Positions 6,966-14,261 of a stretch of DNA of 64,000 nucleotides are shown one piece after another. Position 1 is the first letter of the stretch, and each line of letters begins with the position of its first letter. Source of the stretch: Pseudoponticoccus marisrubri (GTDB lineage: Bacteria; Pseudomonadota; Alphaproteobacteria; Rhodobacterales; Rhodobacteraceae); NCBI RefSeq assembly GCF_001482405.1, contig NZ_LPXO01000002.1:1-64000 (forward strand). Reading direction: 5' to 3'. Made by a program: the position numbers and the translations under genes. A model generated the notes under the pieces. It ran no database searches, had not been told where the DNA came from, and was given only the letters and a program-made list of their open reading frames with translations.

Positions 6966-7331
6966 TCAGCGCAAGCGCCAAGCGCCCGCCCCGTGCGCCG
7001 CAAGCACCAGGCAGCCGCCGGCGATGGCCCAGTTCTTGACGAAGATCGACATCTGCCACGGATCCTCGGGGATCAGGTGGAAGAAGGCCGTGCCGGCGCA
7101 GTAGAGCGCGAGCGAGGCCGCCACCGGGCGCACCGCTACGCCAGCGACAAGACACAGCGCCGCGCCGAGATTGTAGAGCGCCGCCGGCCAGACCAGCCAG
7201 CCCGGCAGGCCCCAGCCCGCCAGCAGCGCCTGGACGGGCGCGGGATCAGAGACCTTCTGCGCGGCCCCGGCAAGGAACAGCGCGGCGATCAGGAGACGTC
7301 CGACAAGCGTGGCAGCGTTGGAGAGGATCAT
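6966..7331 (-). CDS. DoxX family membrane protein
   Basis: The 121-residue protein has four hydrophobic segments and the DoxX-type opening VGRLLIAALFLAGAAQKV, in which the helix is followed by a polar turn (SDPAPVQALLAGWGLP). The conserved C-terminal segment HLIPEDPWQMSIFVKNWAI is also present. The start is placed at the internal ATG (MILSNAATLVGRLL), which gives the normal family length; the upstream in-frame extension has no family match. DoxX proteins are small quinone-linked membrane proteins of uncertain role. Confidence 0.8.
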   Translation of the reverse strand: MILSNAATLVGRLLIAALFLAGAAQKVSDPAPVQALLAGWGLPGWLVWPAALYNLGAALCLVAGVAVRPVAASLALYCAGTAFFHLIPEDPWQMSIFVKNWAIAGGCLVLAAHGAGAWRLR

Positions 7332-7407
7332 GGACAGACCTTGGCACGGCGGGCACAGGAACAGGGCGACGGCCCGGCCCGCACCCGTTACCGCCACCAT
7401 CCCGAAC

Positions 7408-7451
7408 GGTTAGCGCAACCGGGTAAAGGCGCAACAGGTTTATCGCTAACA
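7408..7451. promoter_or_regulatory. Two candidate LacI/CceR-type half-palindromic sites upstream of gap
   Basis: GGTTAGCGCAACC starts at 7408 and GTTTATCGCTAACA ends at 7451. Both resemble a TGTTAGCGCTAACA palindrome, and together GTTAGCG and CGCTAAC form a large inverted repeat 28 bases apart. As I recall it, the alphaproteobacterial carbon regulator CceR binds palindromes of this kind upstream of central carbon genes. The site lies about 85-130 bases before the GAPDH start. Confidence 0.35.
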
Positions 7452-7535
7452 CACTGTCATGAAACGTATTTTTTCTTTGCATGTGCAGCATGCCTTTGTA
7501 TACCGGCGCCAAGCGGCACATTCAGGAGAGCCATC

Positions 7536-8540
7536 ATGACCGTCACAGTCGGAATCAACGGATTTGGCCGCATCGGCCGCTGCACCCTGGCCCATATCGC
7601 CGAATCCGCGCGCAACGACGTGCAGGTGGTGCGCATCAACGCCCCCGGCCCGCTGGAGACCCATGCCCATCTGCTGCGCTATGACAGCGTGCATGGCCGC
7701 TTTCCCGGCACGGTGACCGTCAAGGACGATGCGATCGACCTGGGCCGCGGCCCGATCGACGTGATGTCCTCCTACGAGCTGGACGCGCTGGACTGGGGCG
7801 GCTGCGACGTGGTGCTGGAATGCACCGGCCAGTTCAATGACGGGCAGAAGGCCGACGCGCATCTGCGCAACGGCGCGAAATCGGTGCTGATCTCGGCCCC
7901 GGCCAAGAACGTGCAGCGCACCGTGGTCTACGGCGTGAACCATCGCGAACTTGCGCGCGGCGAGACGATGATCTCGAACGGGTCCTGCACGACGAACTGC
8001 CTGGCGCCGCTGGCCAAGGTGCTCGACGAGGGCATCGGGATCGAAAGCGGCATCATGACCACGATCCATTCCTATACCGGCGACCAGCCCACGCTGGATC
8101 GGCGCCACAAGGATCTCTACCGCGCCCGCGCCGCGGCCATGGCGATGATCCCGACCTCGACCGGCGCGGCCAAGGCGCTGGGCGAGGTGCTGCCCAACCT
8201 CAAGGGCAAGCTCGACGGCTCGGCCGTGCGCGTGCCCACGCCGAATGTCTCGGCCGTGGACCTGACCTTCTACGCCAAGCGCAGCGTGACCGAGGCGGAT
8301 GTCAACGAGGTGGTGGCCGAGGCCGCGGCGGGCCGGATGGGCGCGGTGCTGTCCTACGATCCCGAGCAGAAGGTCTCGATCGACTTCAACCACACCACCC
8401 ATTCCTCGGTCTTCGCGCCGGACCAGACCAAGGTCGTGGGCGGCCGGCTGGTGCGGGTCATGGCGTGGTACGACAATGAATGGGGCTTCTCGGCGCGCAT
8501 GGCCGATGTCGCCGCCGCGATGGGGCGCCTGCTGCACTGA
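7536..8540 (+). CDS. gap: Type I glyceraldehyde-3-phosphate dehydrogenase
   Basis: The 334-residue enzyme has the Rossmann motif GINGFGRIGR at residues 6-15, the active-site segment SNGSCTTNC with Cys151, and the C-terminal WYDNEWGFSARM. It oxidises glyceraldehyde 3-phosphate in glycolysis or runs in reverse in gluconeogenesis. The usual Asp after VxxIN, which holds the adenosine ribose of NAD, is Ala36 here (RINAPGPLETHAHL). This hints at NADP use, an inference from family knowledge. The ATG follows CAGGAGAG. A four-hairpin repeat element begins 13 bases after the stop. Confidence 0.93.
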   Translation: MTVTVGINGFGRIGRCTLAHIAESARNDVQVVRINAPGPLETHAHLLRYDSVHGRFPGTVTVKDDAIDLGRGPIDVMSSYELDALDWGGCDVVLECTGQFNDGQKADAHLRNGAKSVLISAPAKNVQRTVVYGVNHRELARGETMISNGSCTTNCLAPLAKVLDEGIGIESGIMTTIHSYTGDQPTLDRRHKDLYRARAAAMAMIPTSTGAAKALGEVLPNLKGKLDGSAVRVPTPNVSAVDLTFYAKRSVTEADVNEVVAEAAAGRMGAVLSYDPEQKVSIDFNHTTHSSVFAPDQTKVVGGRLVRVMAWYDNEWGFSARMADVAAAMGRLLH

Positions 8541-8553
8541 CCGGCACCGGCGC

Positions 8554-8649
8554 GGAAGCCGCTTCGAAGCGGCTTCCTGACGCGGTTTCGAAACCGCGTG
8601 ATAAACGCGTTTGCAAACGCGTTGAGAAACGCCCTTCGAAGGGCGTTTC
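8554..8649. repeat. Four-palindrome intergenic element, copy 1
   Basis: Four perfect palindromes stand in a row: 8554-8577 (24 nt, centre TTCGAA), 8580-8599 (20 nt, centre TTCGAA), 8604-8623 (20 nt, centre TTGCAA) and 8626-8649 (24 nt, centre TTCGAA). Spacers are two to four bases. The whole spans 96 bases between the convergent gap and dctD genes. A second 96-base copy lies at 32908-33003 with the same order and centres but different stem bases. There is no T-tract, so it is not a plain terminator, though it could cap mRNA 3' ends from both sides. Confidence 0.9.
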
Positions 8650-8673
8650 CCGTTTCAAGGGGCGCGGACCGGG

Positions 8674-10008
8674 CTAGAGATAATCCGCCCGTTGCAGCCC
8701 GTACTTGGCCATTTTCTCGTTCAGCGTCCGGCGCGGCAGGCAGAGCTCGTCCATCACCGCGGCGATCGAGCCCTTGTGCCGGCGCATCGTGTTGTCGATC
8801 AGCATCCGCTCGAACGCCTCGACATATTCCTTCAGCGGCTTGCCCTCGGTGGTCATCACCGGCTGCATCTGGTCGTGATCGGACATCAGCAGCGAGGCGA
8901 TGGTCCCCTGCCCGCGCCGGGATTGCAGCACGGCGCGTTCGGCCAGGTTGATCAGCTGGCGCACATTGCCCGGCCAGGGCGCCTGCAGCAGCTGCGCGGC
9001 CTCCTGCGCGCTGACCTTGGGGGCGTCGCAGCCATATTCCTCGGCAAACTGCTCGGAGAGCCGCGCGAACAGCGTCAGGATGTCCTCGCCCCGCGCACGC
9101 AGCGGCGGCACGGTGATCTTCAACGCCGCCAGCCGGTAATACAGGTCCGCCCGCAGCGCGCTTTCGCAGGTGCGCCCCTCGTCCTGGAGGTTGCAGATCG
9201 CCACGATCCGCGTCTCGGGCGGGTTGCCCTGGTCGTTGATCACCGAGAGCAGCCGCGCCTGCGCGGTGTCCGACAGCACCTCGATATCCTCCAGCACCAG
9301 CGTGCCGCCGCGCGCCTCCTCGATGGCGGGCAGGCGCGTGTCGTCGGGCATCATCGGCCCGAAGAGCCGGCGCATCAGCGCATCGGGGTCATGCGCCCCG
9401 CAGGAGATCAGCACGAATTTCTTGCCGGCCCGCGTGCCCACCGCGTGCAGCGCGTGCGCCACCAGCGTCTTGCCGGTGCCGGTCTCGCCTTCGATCAGCA
9501 CGTGCCCGTCGGCCTGGCCGAGATCGAGGATGTCCTCGCGCAGCCGTTCCATCACCGGGGCGGCGCCGATCAGCTTCTGCATGATCTGCCCGCCCTCGCC
9601 CAGCTCGCGGCGCAGCGCGCGGGTGTCCAGCGTCAGCCGCCGCGCATTGGTGGCCTTCTTGGCCAGCTCCGACATGCGGTCGGGGTTGAACGGCTTTTCG
9701 AGGAAGTCGAACGCGCCCACGCGCATCGCCTCGACCGCCATGGGCACGTCGCCATGGCCGGTGATCATGATCACCGGCAGCGCGCTGTCGGCGCCCATCA
9801 GCTTTTTCAGGAACTGGATCCCGTCCATGCCCGGCATCTTGATGTCCGAGATCACGATGCCCGGGTAGTCCGGCCCCAGCGCCCCCAGCGCCTCCTCGGC
9901 GCTGGAGAAGGTCTCGGTGTCATATCCCGACAGGGCCAGCCACTGGCTGATCGACTGTCGCATGTCCTGCTCGTCATCGACGATGGCGATCTTCATTGCG
10001 TTGGCCAT
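8674..10008 (-). CDS. dctD: DctD-like response regulator lacking the GAFTGA loop
   Basis: The 444-residue regulator has a receiver domain (residues 1-120; the phospho-acceptor Asp lies in VISDIKMPGMDG), an AAA+ domain with Walker A GETGTGKT near residue 174, and a Fis-type HTH at the C-terminus (IAAVMDELCLPRRTLNEKM). Overall similarity and the adjacent kinase point to the C4-dicarboxylate regulator DctD. The sigma-54 contact loop GAFTGA is absent: where GHExGAFTGA is expected the protein reads GPMMPDDTRLPAIEE. Walker B is also unusual (TLVLEDI). It probably does not activate sigma-54 in the standard way. No dctPQM genes are nearby. Confidence 0.85.
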   Translation of the reverse strand: MANAMKIAIVDDEQDMRQSISQWLALSGYDTETFSSAEEALGALGPDYPGIVISDIKMPGMDGIQFLKKLMGADSALPVIMITGHGDVPMAVEAMRVGAFDFLEKPFNPDRMSELAKKATNARRLTLDTRALRRELGEGGQIMQKLIGAAPVMERLREDILDLGQADGHVLIEGETGTGKTLVAHALHAVGTRAGKKFVLISCGAHDPDALMRRLFGPMMPDDTRLPAIEEARGGTLVLEDIEVLSDTAQARLLSVINDQGNPPETRIVAICNLQDEGRTCESALRADLYYRLAALKITVPPLRARGEDILTLFARLSEQFAEEYGCDAPKVSAQEAAQLLQAPWPGNVRQLINLAERAVLQSRRGQGTIASLLMSDHDQMQPVMTTEGKPLKEYVEAFERMLIDNTMRRHKGSIAAVMDELCLPRRTLNEKMAKYGLQRADYL

Positions 10009-10016
10009 GGCTCTCC

Positions 10017-11783
10017 TTACTCGGCTGCGGCGGTGCCCGCGTTCAGCACCGGCAGCTGCATTTCAAAGACCGCGCCGCCCTCTTCGCCGTTGCGGGCGGT
10101 CAGGCGGCCGCCCAGGTCGCTGACGATCCCCGACGAGATGGCCAGTCCCAGGCCGACCCCGTCGCCGGGCTGCTTGGTCGTGTAGAACGGCTCGAACAGG
10201 GAATCGAGATCCTGGATGCCGTGGCCGTTGTCCCGCACGCTCAGCGTCGCGGTCTCGCCGGCGGCGAGGATGATCTCGACCTGCGGGTCATCCACCGACT
10301 TGGTGGCATCGAGCGCGTTGCGCAAGAGGTTGACCAGCACCTGCTCGATCCGCATCCGGTCGCCCATGACGCGCACGGGGTCGTCGGGCAGGATCTTGGT
10401 GATCTTCACGCGGCGCGATTTCAGCTGCGGCTCCATCATCGACAGGGCCGAGGCCAGCGCCTCGGCCAGGTCCACCGGGCTGAACGCCTCCTGACCCTTG
10501 CGGGCATAGCTTTTCAGCTGCTTGGTGATCGCGCCCATGCGCTCGATCAGGTCGTCGATGCGATGGAAGGCGGACAGCGCCTCGTCGGGGCGGTTGCGGC
10601 GCAGCAGCAGCCGCGCGCCCGCAAGGTAGGTCTTCATCGCCGCCAGCGGCTGGTTCAGCTCGTGGCTGACCGCGGCCGACATCTCGCCCAGGGCGGCCAG
10701 CTTGGAACTCTGCGCCAGGCTCTGCTCGGCCACGGCGAGGTTCTTCTGCACCCGCTCGCGCTCCGAGATCTCGCGCTGCAGCCGGGCGTTGAGCTTGCGC
10801 AGCTCGACGCTTTCGCGCTGGAACAGCGCCATGCGCACGGCGGTCTTGCGCGACAGCGCGTAGAAGGCCAGCGCGGCGAGGATCGCAAAGACCATGATCT
10901 CGAGCGCCAGCACCGCGTTCACCCGCTCGCGCACGCTGGCATAGGTGGTGAAGGTGGTCAGGGTCCAGCCACGGAACGGGATGCGCCCGTCGATCCGCAT
11001 CACCGCCTCGCCCTTCAGGTAGGCATCGGCCTCCTGCACGGTCCAGTCGGCGGTGGCGCGGATGGCGCGTTCGATGGCGCCGTCGGCCGGCTGGCGCTCC
11101 AGCGCGGCCTCGGGGGTCAGCCCGCGCCAGCGCGGCTCGGTGGCGAGGATGATCATCCCCTCGCTGTTGGTCACCATGACCGCGTCCGAGATGCCCTTCC
11201 ACGCCTGTTCGAACTTGGCCAGATCCACCTCGACGAGGATCACGCCGACGGTGGAGCCCACGCTTTCCATGCGGCGCGAATAGACGAACTGGTAGCCGCC
11301 GGCCTCGCGTTCGATCACCGAGAAGACGGTGGAATTGGCGCGCAGCGCGTCGACGAAATAGGGGGTGGCGCGGTGGTTCTCGCCCAGCCGCGCGCGGTTG
11401 GTGGCGGCCACGGTGCGCCCGTCGCTGTCCAGCAGCATCAGCGAGGCGGCGCCGATCTCGTCCACGAAGGAGATCAGCCGCTGGCTGCTTTGCGTGTAGT
11501 CCTGGCTGTTCAGCGCGCCGATCAGCGCGGGATCGCGCGCCAGCAGCTGCGGCACAATGGCGTTGCGGCGCAGCTCGGACACGAGGTTGCCGGAATAGAG
11601 CGCCAGCCGCAGCTCGGCCCGGTTGCGCGTGGTCTCGGTGAAGCGGTCGGTCAGCAGCCGGTTGGTCACCCAGACCGTGCCCACCGCCGCCAGCAGCAGC
11701 ACGACAAGCGCGACGCGCACCCGCACCGACAGGGGCGCGGAGCGACGGGCACCGGACCCGGCACCGGACTGATGTTCACTCAT
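10017..11783 (-). CDS. dctB: DctB-like sensor histidine kinase
   Basis: The 588-residue kinase has an N-terminal TM helix (about 18-37), a periplasmic double-PDC sensor region to about residue 290, a second TM helix (VLALEIMVFAILAALAFYAL), a coiled coil, and a HisKA domain with the H-box GEMSAAVSHELNQPLAAMKT. The HATPase domain follows (N box LVNLLRNALDA, G boxes DNGHGI and GVGLGLAI). HELNQPL and the double-PDC layout fit DctB, the C4-dicarboxylate sensor. It precedes dctD by 8 bases. The start is the ATG at 11783, because longer frames run into purQ. Confidence 0.88.
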   Translation of the reverse strand: MSEHQSGAGSGARRSAPLSVRVRVALVVLLLAAVGTVWVTNRLLTDRFTETTRNRAELRLALYSGNLVSELRRNAIVPQLLARDPALIGALNSQDYTQSSQRLISFVDEIGAASLMLLDSDGRTVAATNRARLGENHRATPYFVDALRANSTVFSVIEREAGGYQFVYSRRMESVGSTVGVILVEVDLAKFEQAWKGISDAVMVTNSEGMIILATEPRWRGLTPEAALERQPADGAIERAIRATADWTVQEADAYLKGEAVMRIDGRIPFRGWTLTTFTTYASVRERVNAVLALEIMVFAILAALAFYALSRKTAVRMALFQRESVELRKLNARLQREISERERVQKNLAVAEQSLAQSSKLAALGEMSAAVSHELNQPLAAMKTYLAGARLLLRRNRPDEALSAFHRIDDLIERMGAITKQLKSYARKGQEAFSPVDLAEALASALSMMEPQLKSRRVKITKILPDDPVRVMGDRMRIEQVLVNLLRNALDATKSVDDPQVEIILAAGETATLSVRDNGHGIQDLDSLFEPFYTTKQPGDGVGLGLAISSGIVSDLGGRLTARNGEEGGAVFEMQLPVLNAGTAAAE

Positions 11784-11826
11784 GACCATGGCGCGCAGGA
11801 TACGGGCGGCGCCCGCCACGCTCAAG

Positions 11827-12492
11827 TCACGCCGCGGCAAGCGCCTCGGCCGTGTGGGCAAAAAGGCGCGCACCGTCCTCGTTGCCATGAGCGGCTTCCG
11901 ACGCACGCTCGGGGTGCGGCATCATGCCCAGCACCCGCCGGTTGGGCGACAGGATGCCGGCAATGTCGCGCGCCGAGCCGTTGGGGTTCTGCAGGTAGCG
12001 GAAGGCCACCAGCCCCTCGCCCTCCAGCCGGTCCAGCGTGGCGTCATCGGCAAAGTAGTTGCCATCGTGATGCGCGATGGGCAGCGCGATCTCGGTGCCT
12101 GCGCCATAGCTTTCGGTATAGGCGCTGTCCGCCGTCTCGACCCGCAGGTCCACGGTGCGGCAGATGTATTTCAACCCGGCATTGCGCAGCAGCGCCCCCG
12201 GCAGCAGCCCCGTCTCGGTCAGCACCTGAAAGCCGTTGCACACGCCCAGCACGTAGCCGCCCGCCTCGGCATGGGCGCGCACGGCATTGCAGATCGGCGC
12301 ATTGGCCGCGATGGCGCCGCAGCGCAGGTAATCGCCGAAGGAAAAGCCGCCGGGGATCCCCACGAGATCGACCTTGGGCAGCGCGGTGTCCTTGTGCCAG
12401 ACCCGCTCGACCGACATGCCGGCCTGTTCAAAGGCCATGGCCAGGTCACGGTCGCAATTGGATCCGGGAAAGACGATGACGGCGGCTTTCAT
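11827..12492 (-). CDS. purQ: FGAM synthase glutaminase subunit PurQ
   Basis: The 221-residue class I glutamine amidotransferase supplies ammonia to the small-PurL FGAM synthase in purine synthesis. The nucleophile Cys sits in LGVCNGFQ, and the His-Glu pair in MMPHPER. The start [16 protein letters not shown] is the family consensus. The gene follows an alcohol dehydrogenase gene that separates it from purS, its normal direct neighbour. It ends 43 bases before dctB on the same strand. Confidence 0.95.
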   Translation of the reverse strand: MKAAVIVFPGSNCDRDLAMAFEQAGMSVERVWHKDTALPKVDLVGIPGGFSFGDYLRCGAIAANAPICNAVRAHAEAGGYVLGVCNGFQVLTETGLLPGALLRNAGLKYICRTVDLRVETADSAYTESYGAGTEIALPIAHHDGNYFADDATLDRLEGEGLVAFRYLQNPNGSARDIAGILSPNRRVLGMMPHPERASEAAHGNEDGARLFAHTAEALAAA

Positions 12493-12533
12493 GGGCAGGT
12501 CCTCTGGCAGTCTTGTCGGGCCCGATACGGGGC

Positions 12534-13577
12534 TCAGGCGGTGAAATCGGTGATCACGGCGACACCCGGCGGGGCCGGGCCGTCGAACAGGGCCAGCTCG
12601 GCCGTGGCCTGCGACAGGGCGACATGCCGCGCGATCAGCGGGCTGAGGTCGATATGCCCGCCCGCGACCAGATTGAAAAGCCCCGGATAGCGATGCGCCG
12701 GCATGCCGCGCGTGCCGTAGACCGCCAGCTGGCCGGAATAGACCACGTCCCAGGGCAGCTCCATGCGCGCGTGATCGCCCGCCGGCATGCCGATCTGGAC
12801 CATGCGGCCCAGCTTGCGGCAGGCGCGCAGCGCGGCCTCGGTCGTGGCGGGCAGGCCCAGCGCCTCGAGCGCCACATGCGCCCCGCCGCCGGTGATCGCG
12901 CGCACCTGCCCGGCGGCATCGCCCGTGCGTGCATCGACCGTGGCATCGGCGCCCAGCGCCGCGGCATGGGCCAGCTTGTCGGCCACCACGTCGACCACGA
13001 CGACTCGCGCGCCCAGCGCCCGGCCCAGCAGCATGGCCGACAGCCCTACCCCGCCACAACCGAACACGGCCAGCCATTCGCCGGCACGCAGGCCCGCGCG
13101 CCCGGTCAGCGCCTGCCAGGCGGTGGTCACGCGGCAGCCGAAGGCGGCGGCCAGCTCGGGAGAGATCGCCTCGGGCAGCGCGGCCAGGTTCTCGTCCCCG
13201 TGCGGGACGGCCACGTATTCGGCAAAGGCGCCGGGGATGGTGAAGCCCGGCAATTGCTGGTTGGCACAGATCGTCTGGTGCCCCGCGGCGCAATCCGGGC
13301 AGGATCCGCAGGCCAGGATGAAGGGCGCGATCACCCGATCGCCCACCGCCCAGCGCGTCACCCGCGCACCGACGGCGACCACCTCGCCGCAGAACTCGTG
13401 GCCGGGCACATGCGGCAATGCGACGTCCGGGTCGGCGCCGGTCCAGACATGCCAGTCCGAGCGGCAGATGCCGCAGGCCAGCACGCGCAGCACCACGCCA
13501 TCGGGCGGACAGGTCGGGTCGGCGACCGTCTCGATCGCCAGCGCGCCGCGCCATTCCTGCAGAACCGCTGCCTTCAT
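12534..13577 (-). CDS. Zinc-dependent alcohol dehydrogenase family protein
   Basis: The 347-residue medium-chain dehydrogenase has the catalytic-zinc residues CGICRSD (Cys36) and GHE (His and Glu near 60), the structural-zinc set C-x2-C-x2-C-x7-C ([15 protein letters not shown]), and the cofactor motif GCGGVGLS. It oxidises an alcohol or polyol with NAD(P); the substrate cannot be told. It lies between purS and purQ, 41 bases from purQ, and must share their transcript. No link to purine synthesis is known, so it looks like a gene that landed in the operon. Confidence 0.88.
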   Translation of the reverse strand: MKAAVLQEWRGALAIETVADPTCPPDGVVLRVLACGICRSDWHVWTGADPDVALPHVPGHEFCGEVVAVGARVTRWAVGDRVIAPFILACGSCPDCAAGHQTICANQQLPGFTIPGAFAEYVAVPHGDENLAALPEAISPELAAAFGCRVTTAWQALTGRAGLRAGEWLAVFGCGGVGLSAMLLGRALGARVVVVDVVADKLAHAAALGADATVDARTGDAAGQVRAITGGGAHVALEALGLPATTEAALRACRKLGRMVQIGMPAGDHARMELPWDVVYSGQLAVYGTRGMPAHRYPGLFNLVAGGHIDLSPLIARHVALSQATAELALFDGPAPPGVAVITDFTA

Positions 13578-13602
13578 GCCACGCCCCTTTCGAGACCGGG
13601 GC

Positions 13603-13833
13603 TCAGAGCCCCTCGATCCGGTAGCTTTCGATCACCGTGTTGGCGAGCAGCTTCTCGCACATCTCGGTCACCGTCTCGGTCGTCGTGCCCTCGGCCAGGT
13701 CCAGCTCGATCACCTTGCCCTGCCGCACCCCCTCGACCCCGTCAAAGCCCAGCGCACCCAGCGCGTGGCGCACGGCCTCGCCCTGCGGGTCGAGCACACC
13801 GTCCTTCAGCATCACAAAAACGCGCACCTTCAT
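13603..13833 (-). CDS. purS: FGAM synthase subunit PurS
   Basis: The 76-residue protein MKVRVFVMLKDGVLDPQGEA with IESYRIEGL at its end is a textbook PurS, the small dimeric bridge between PurL and PurQ. It is the first gene of the fragment purS-ADH-purQ. purC, which in Rhodobacterales commonly sits just upstream on the same strand, is here almost 9 kb away because the protease array intervenes. Confidence 0.95.
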   Translation of the reverse strand: MKVRVFVMLKDGVLDPQGEAVRHALGALGFDGVEGVRQGKVIELDLAEGTTTETVTEMCEKLLANTVIESYRIEGL

Positions 13834-13978
13834 GCCGGATCCCTCTTGTCTTGCCCTGCCCCGCTTGGAACGACATGCCGGGCGGAAATGCAAGCCGAAA
13901 GGCCGAAACGGGCCTTCCACTGGATGACGGCGCGCCGGATGGCTAGGTTGGCAGGGCGACGCGACAGGAGGCTTGGCA

Positions 13979-14161
13979 GTGTTCGGACATTGGTTGATAC
14001 GGCTGGCGCTGATCGCGCGGAACCCGCCCTCGCCGAAAAAGGCCATGGTGGTGGGCGCCGTGGTGCTGATCGTGCTGGCCGCCGCGGGGCTCGAGGCGCT
14101 GGGGCTCTGGCCCGACTGGGCGCAGGCCGAGAAGATGCCCACCCGGATCATGCGCCCCTGA
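13979..14161 (+). CDS. Small single-TM protein
   Basis: The 60-residue product has one hydrophobic segment (AMVVGAVVLIVLAAAGLEAL) preceded by a basic, Pro-containing stretch (RNPPSPKKA) and followed by a polar tail. I chose the GTG at 13979, which lies seven bases after a perfect AGGAGG; the upstream TTG at 13973 is too close to it. The gene is divergent from purS and convergent with the first protease gene. Function unknown. Confidence 0.65.
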   Translation: MFGHWLIRLALIARNPPSPKKAMVVGAVVLIVLAAAGLEALGLWPDWAQAEKMPTRIMRP

Positions 14162-14214
14162 ACCGCTGCCCCTGATGCTCCCCTGACCGGACCGGCTCCC
14201 TCGACCAAACGACA

Positions 14215-14241
14215 GACCGCGCGAGATCCCCCCGCGCGGTC
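14215..14241. terminator. Hairpin between convergent genes
   Basis: GACCGCGCG at 14215-14223 pairs with CGCGCGGTC at 14233-14241, loop AGATCCCCC. There is no T-tract on either side. It may stabilise or end transcripts of the convergent small membrane protein and protease genes. Confidence 0.4.
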
Positions 14242-14261
14242 CGATCATCATAGCGTGCCGC

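Noticed and set aside
8554-8649. CRISPR-like array
   Set aside because: The repeats are palindromes of different sequence with two- to four-base spacers, not identical repeats with unique spacers; no cas genes are present.
12493-13554. N-terminal extension of purQ through the alcohol dehydrogenase region
   Set aside because: It reads the dehydrogenase gene in the wrong frame. PurQ starts with its consensus at 12492.
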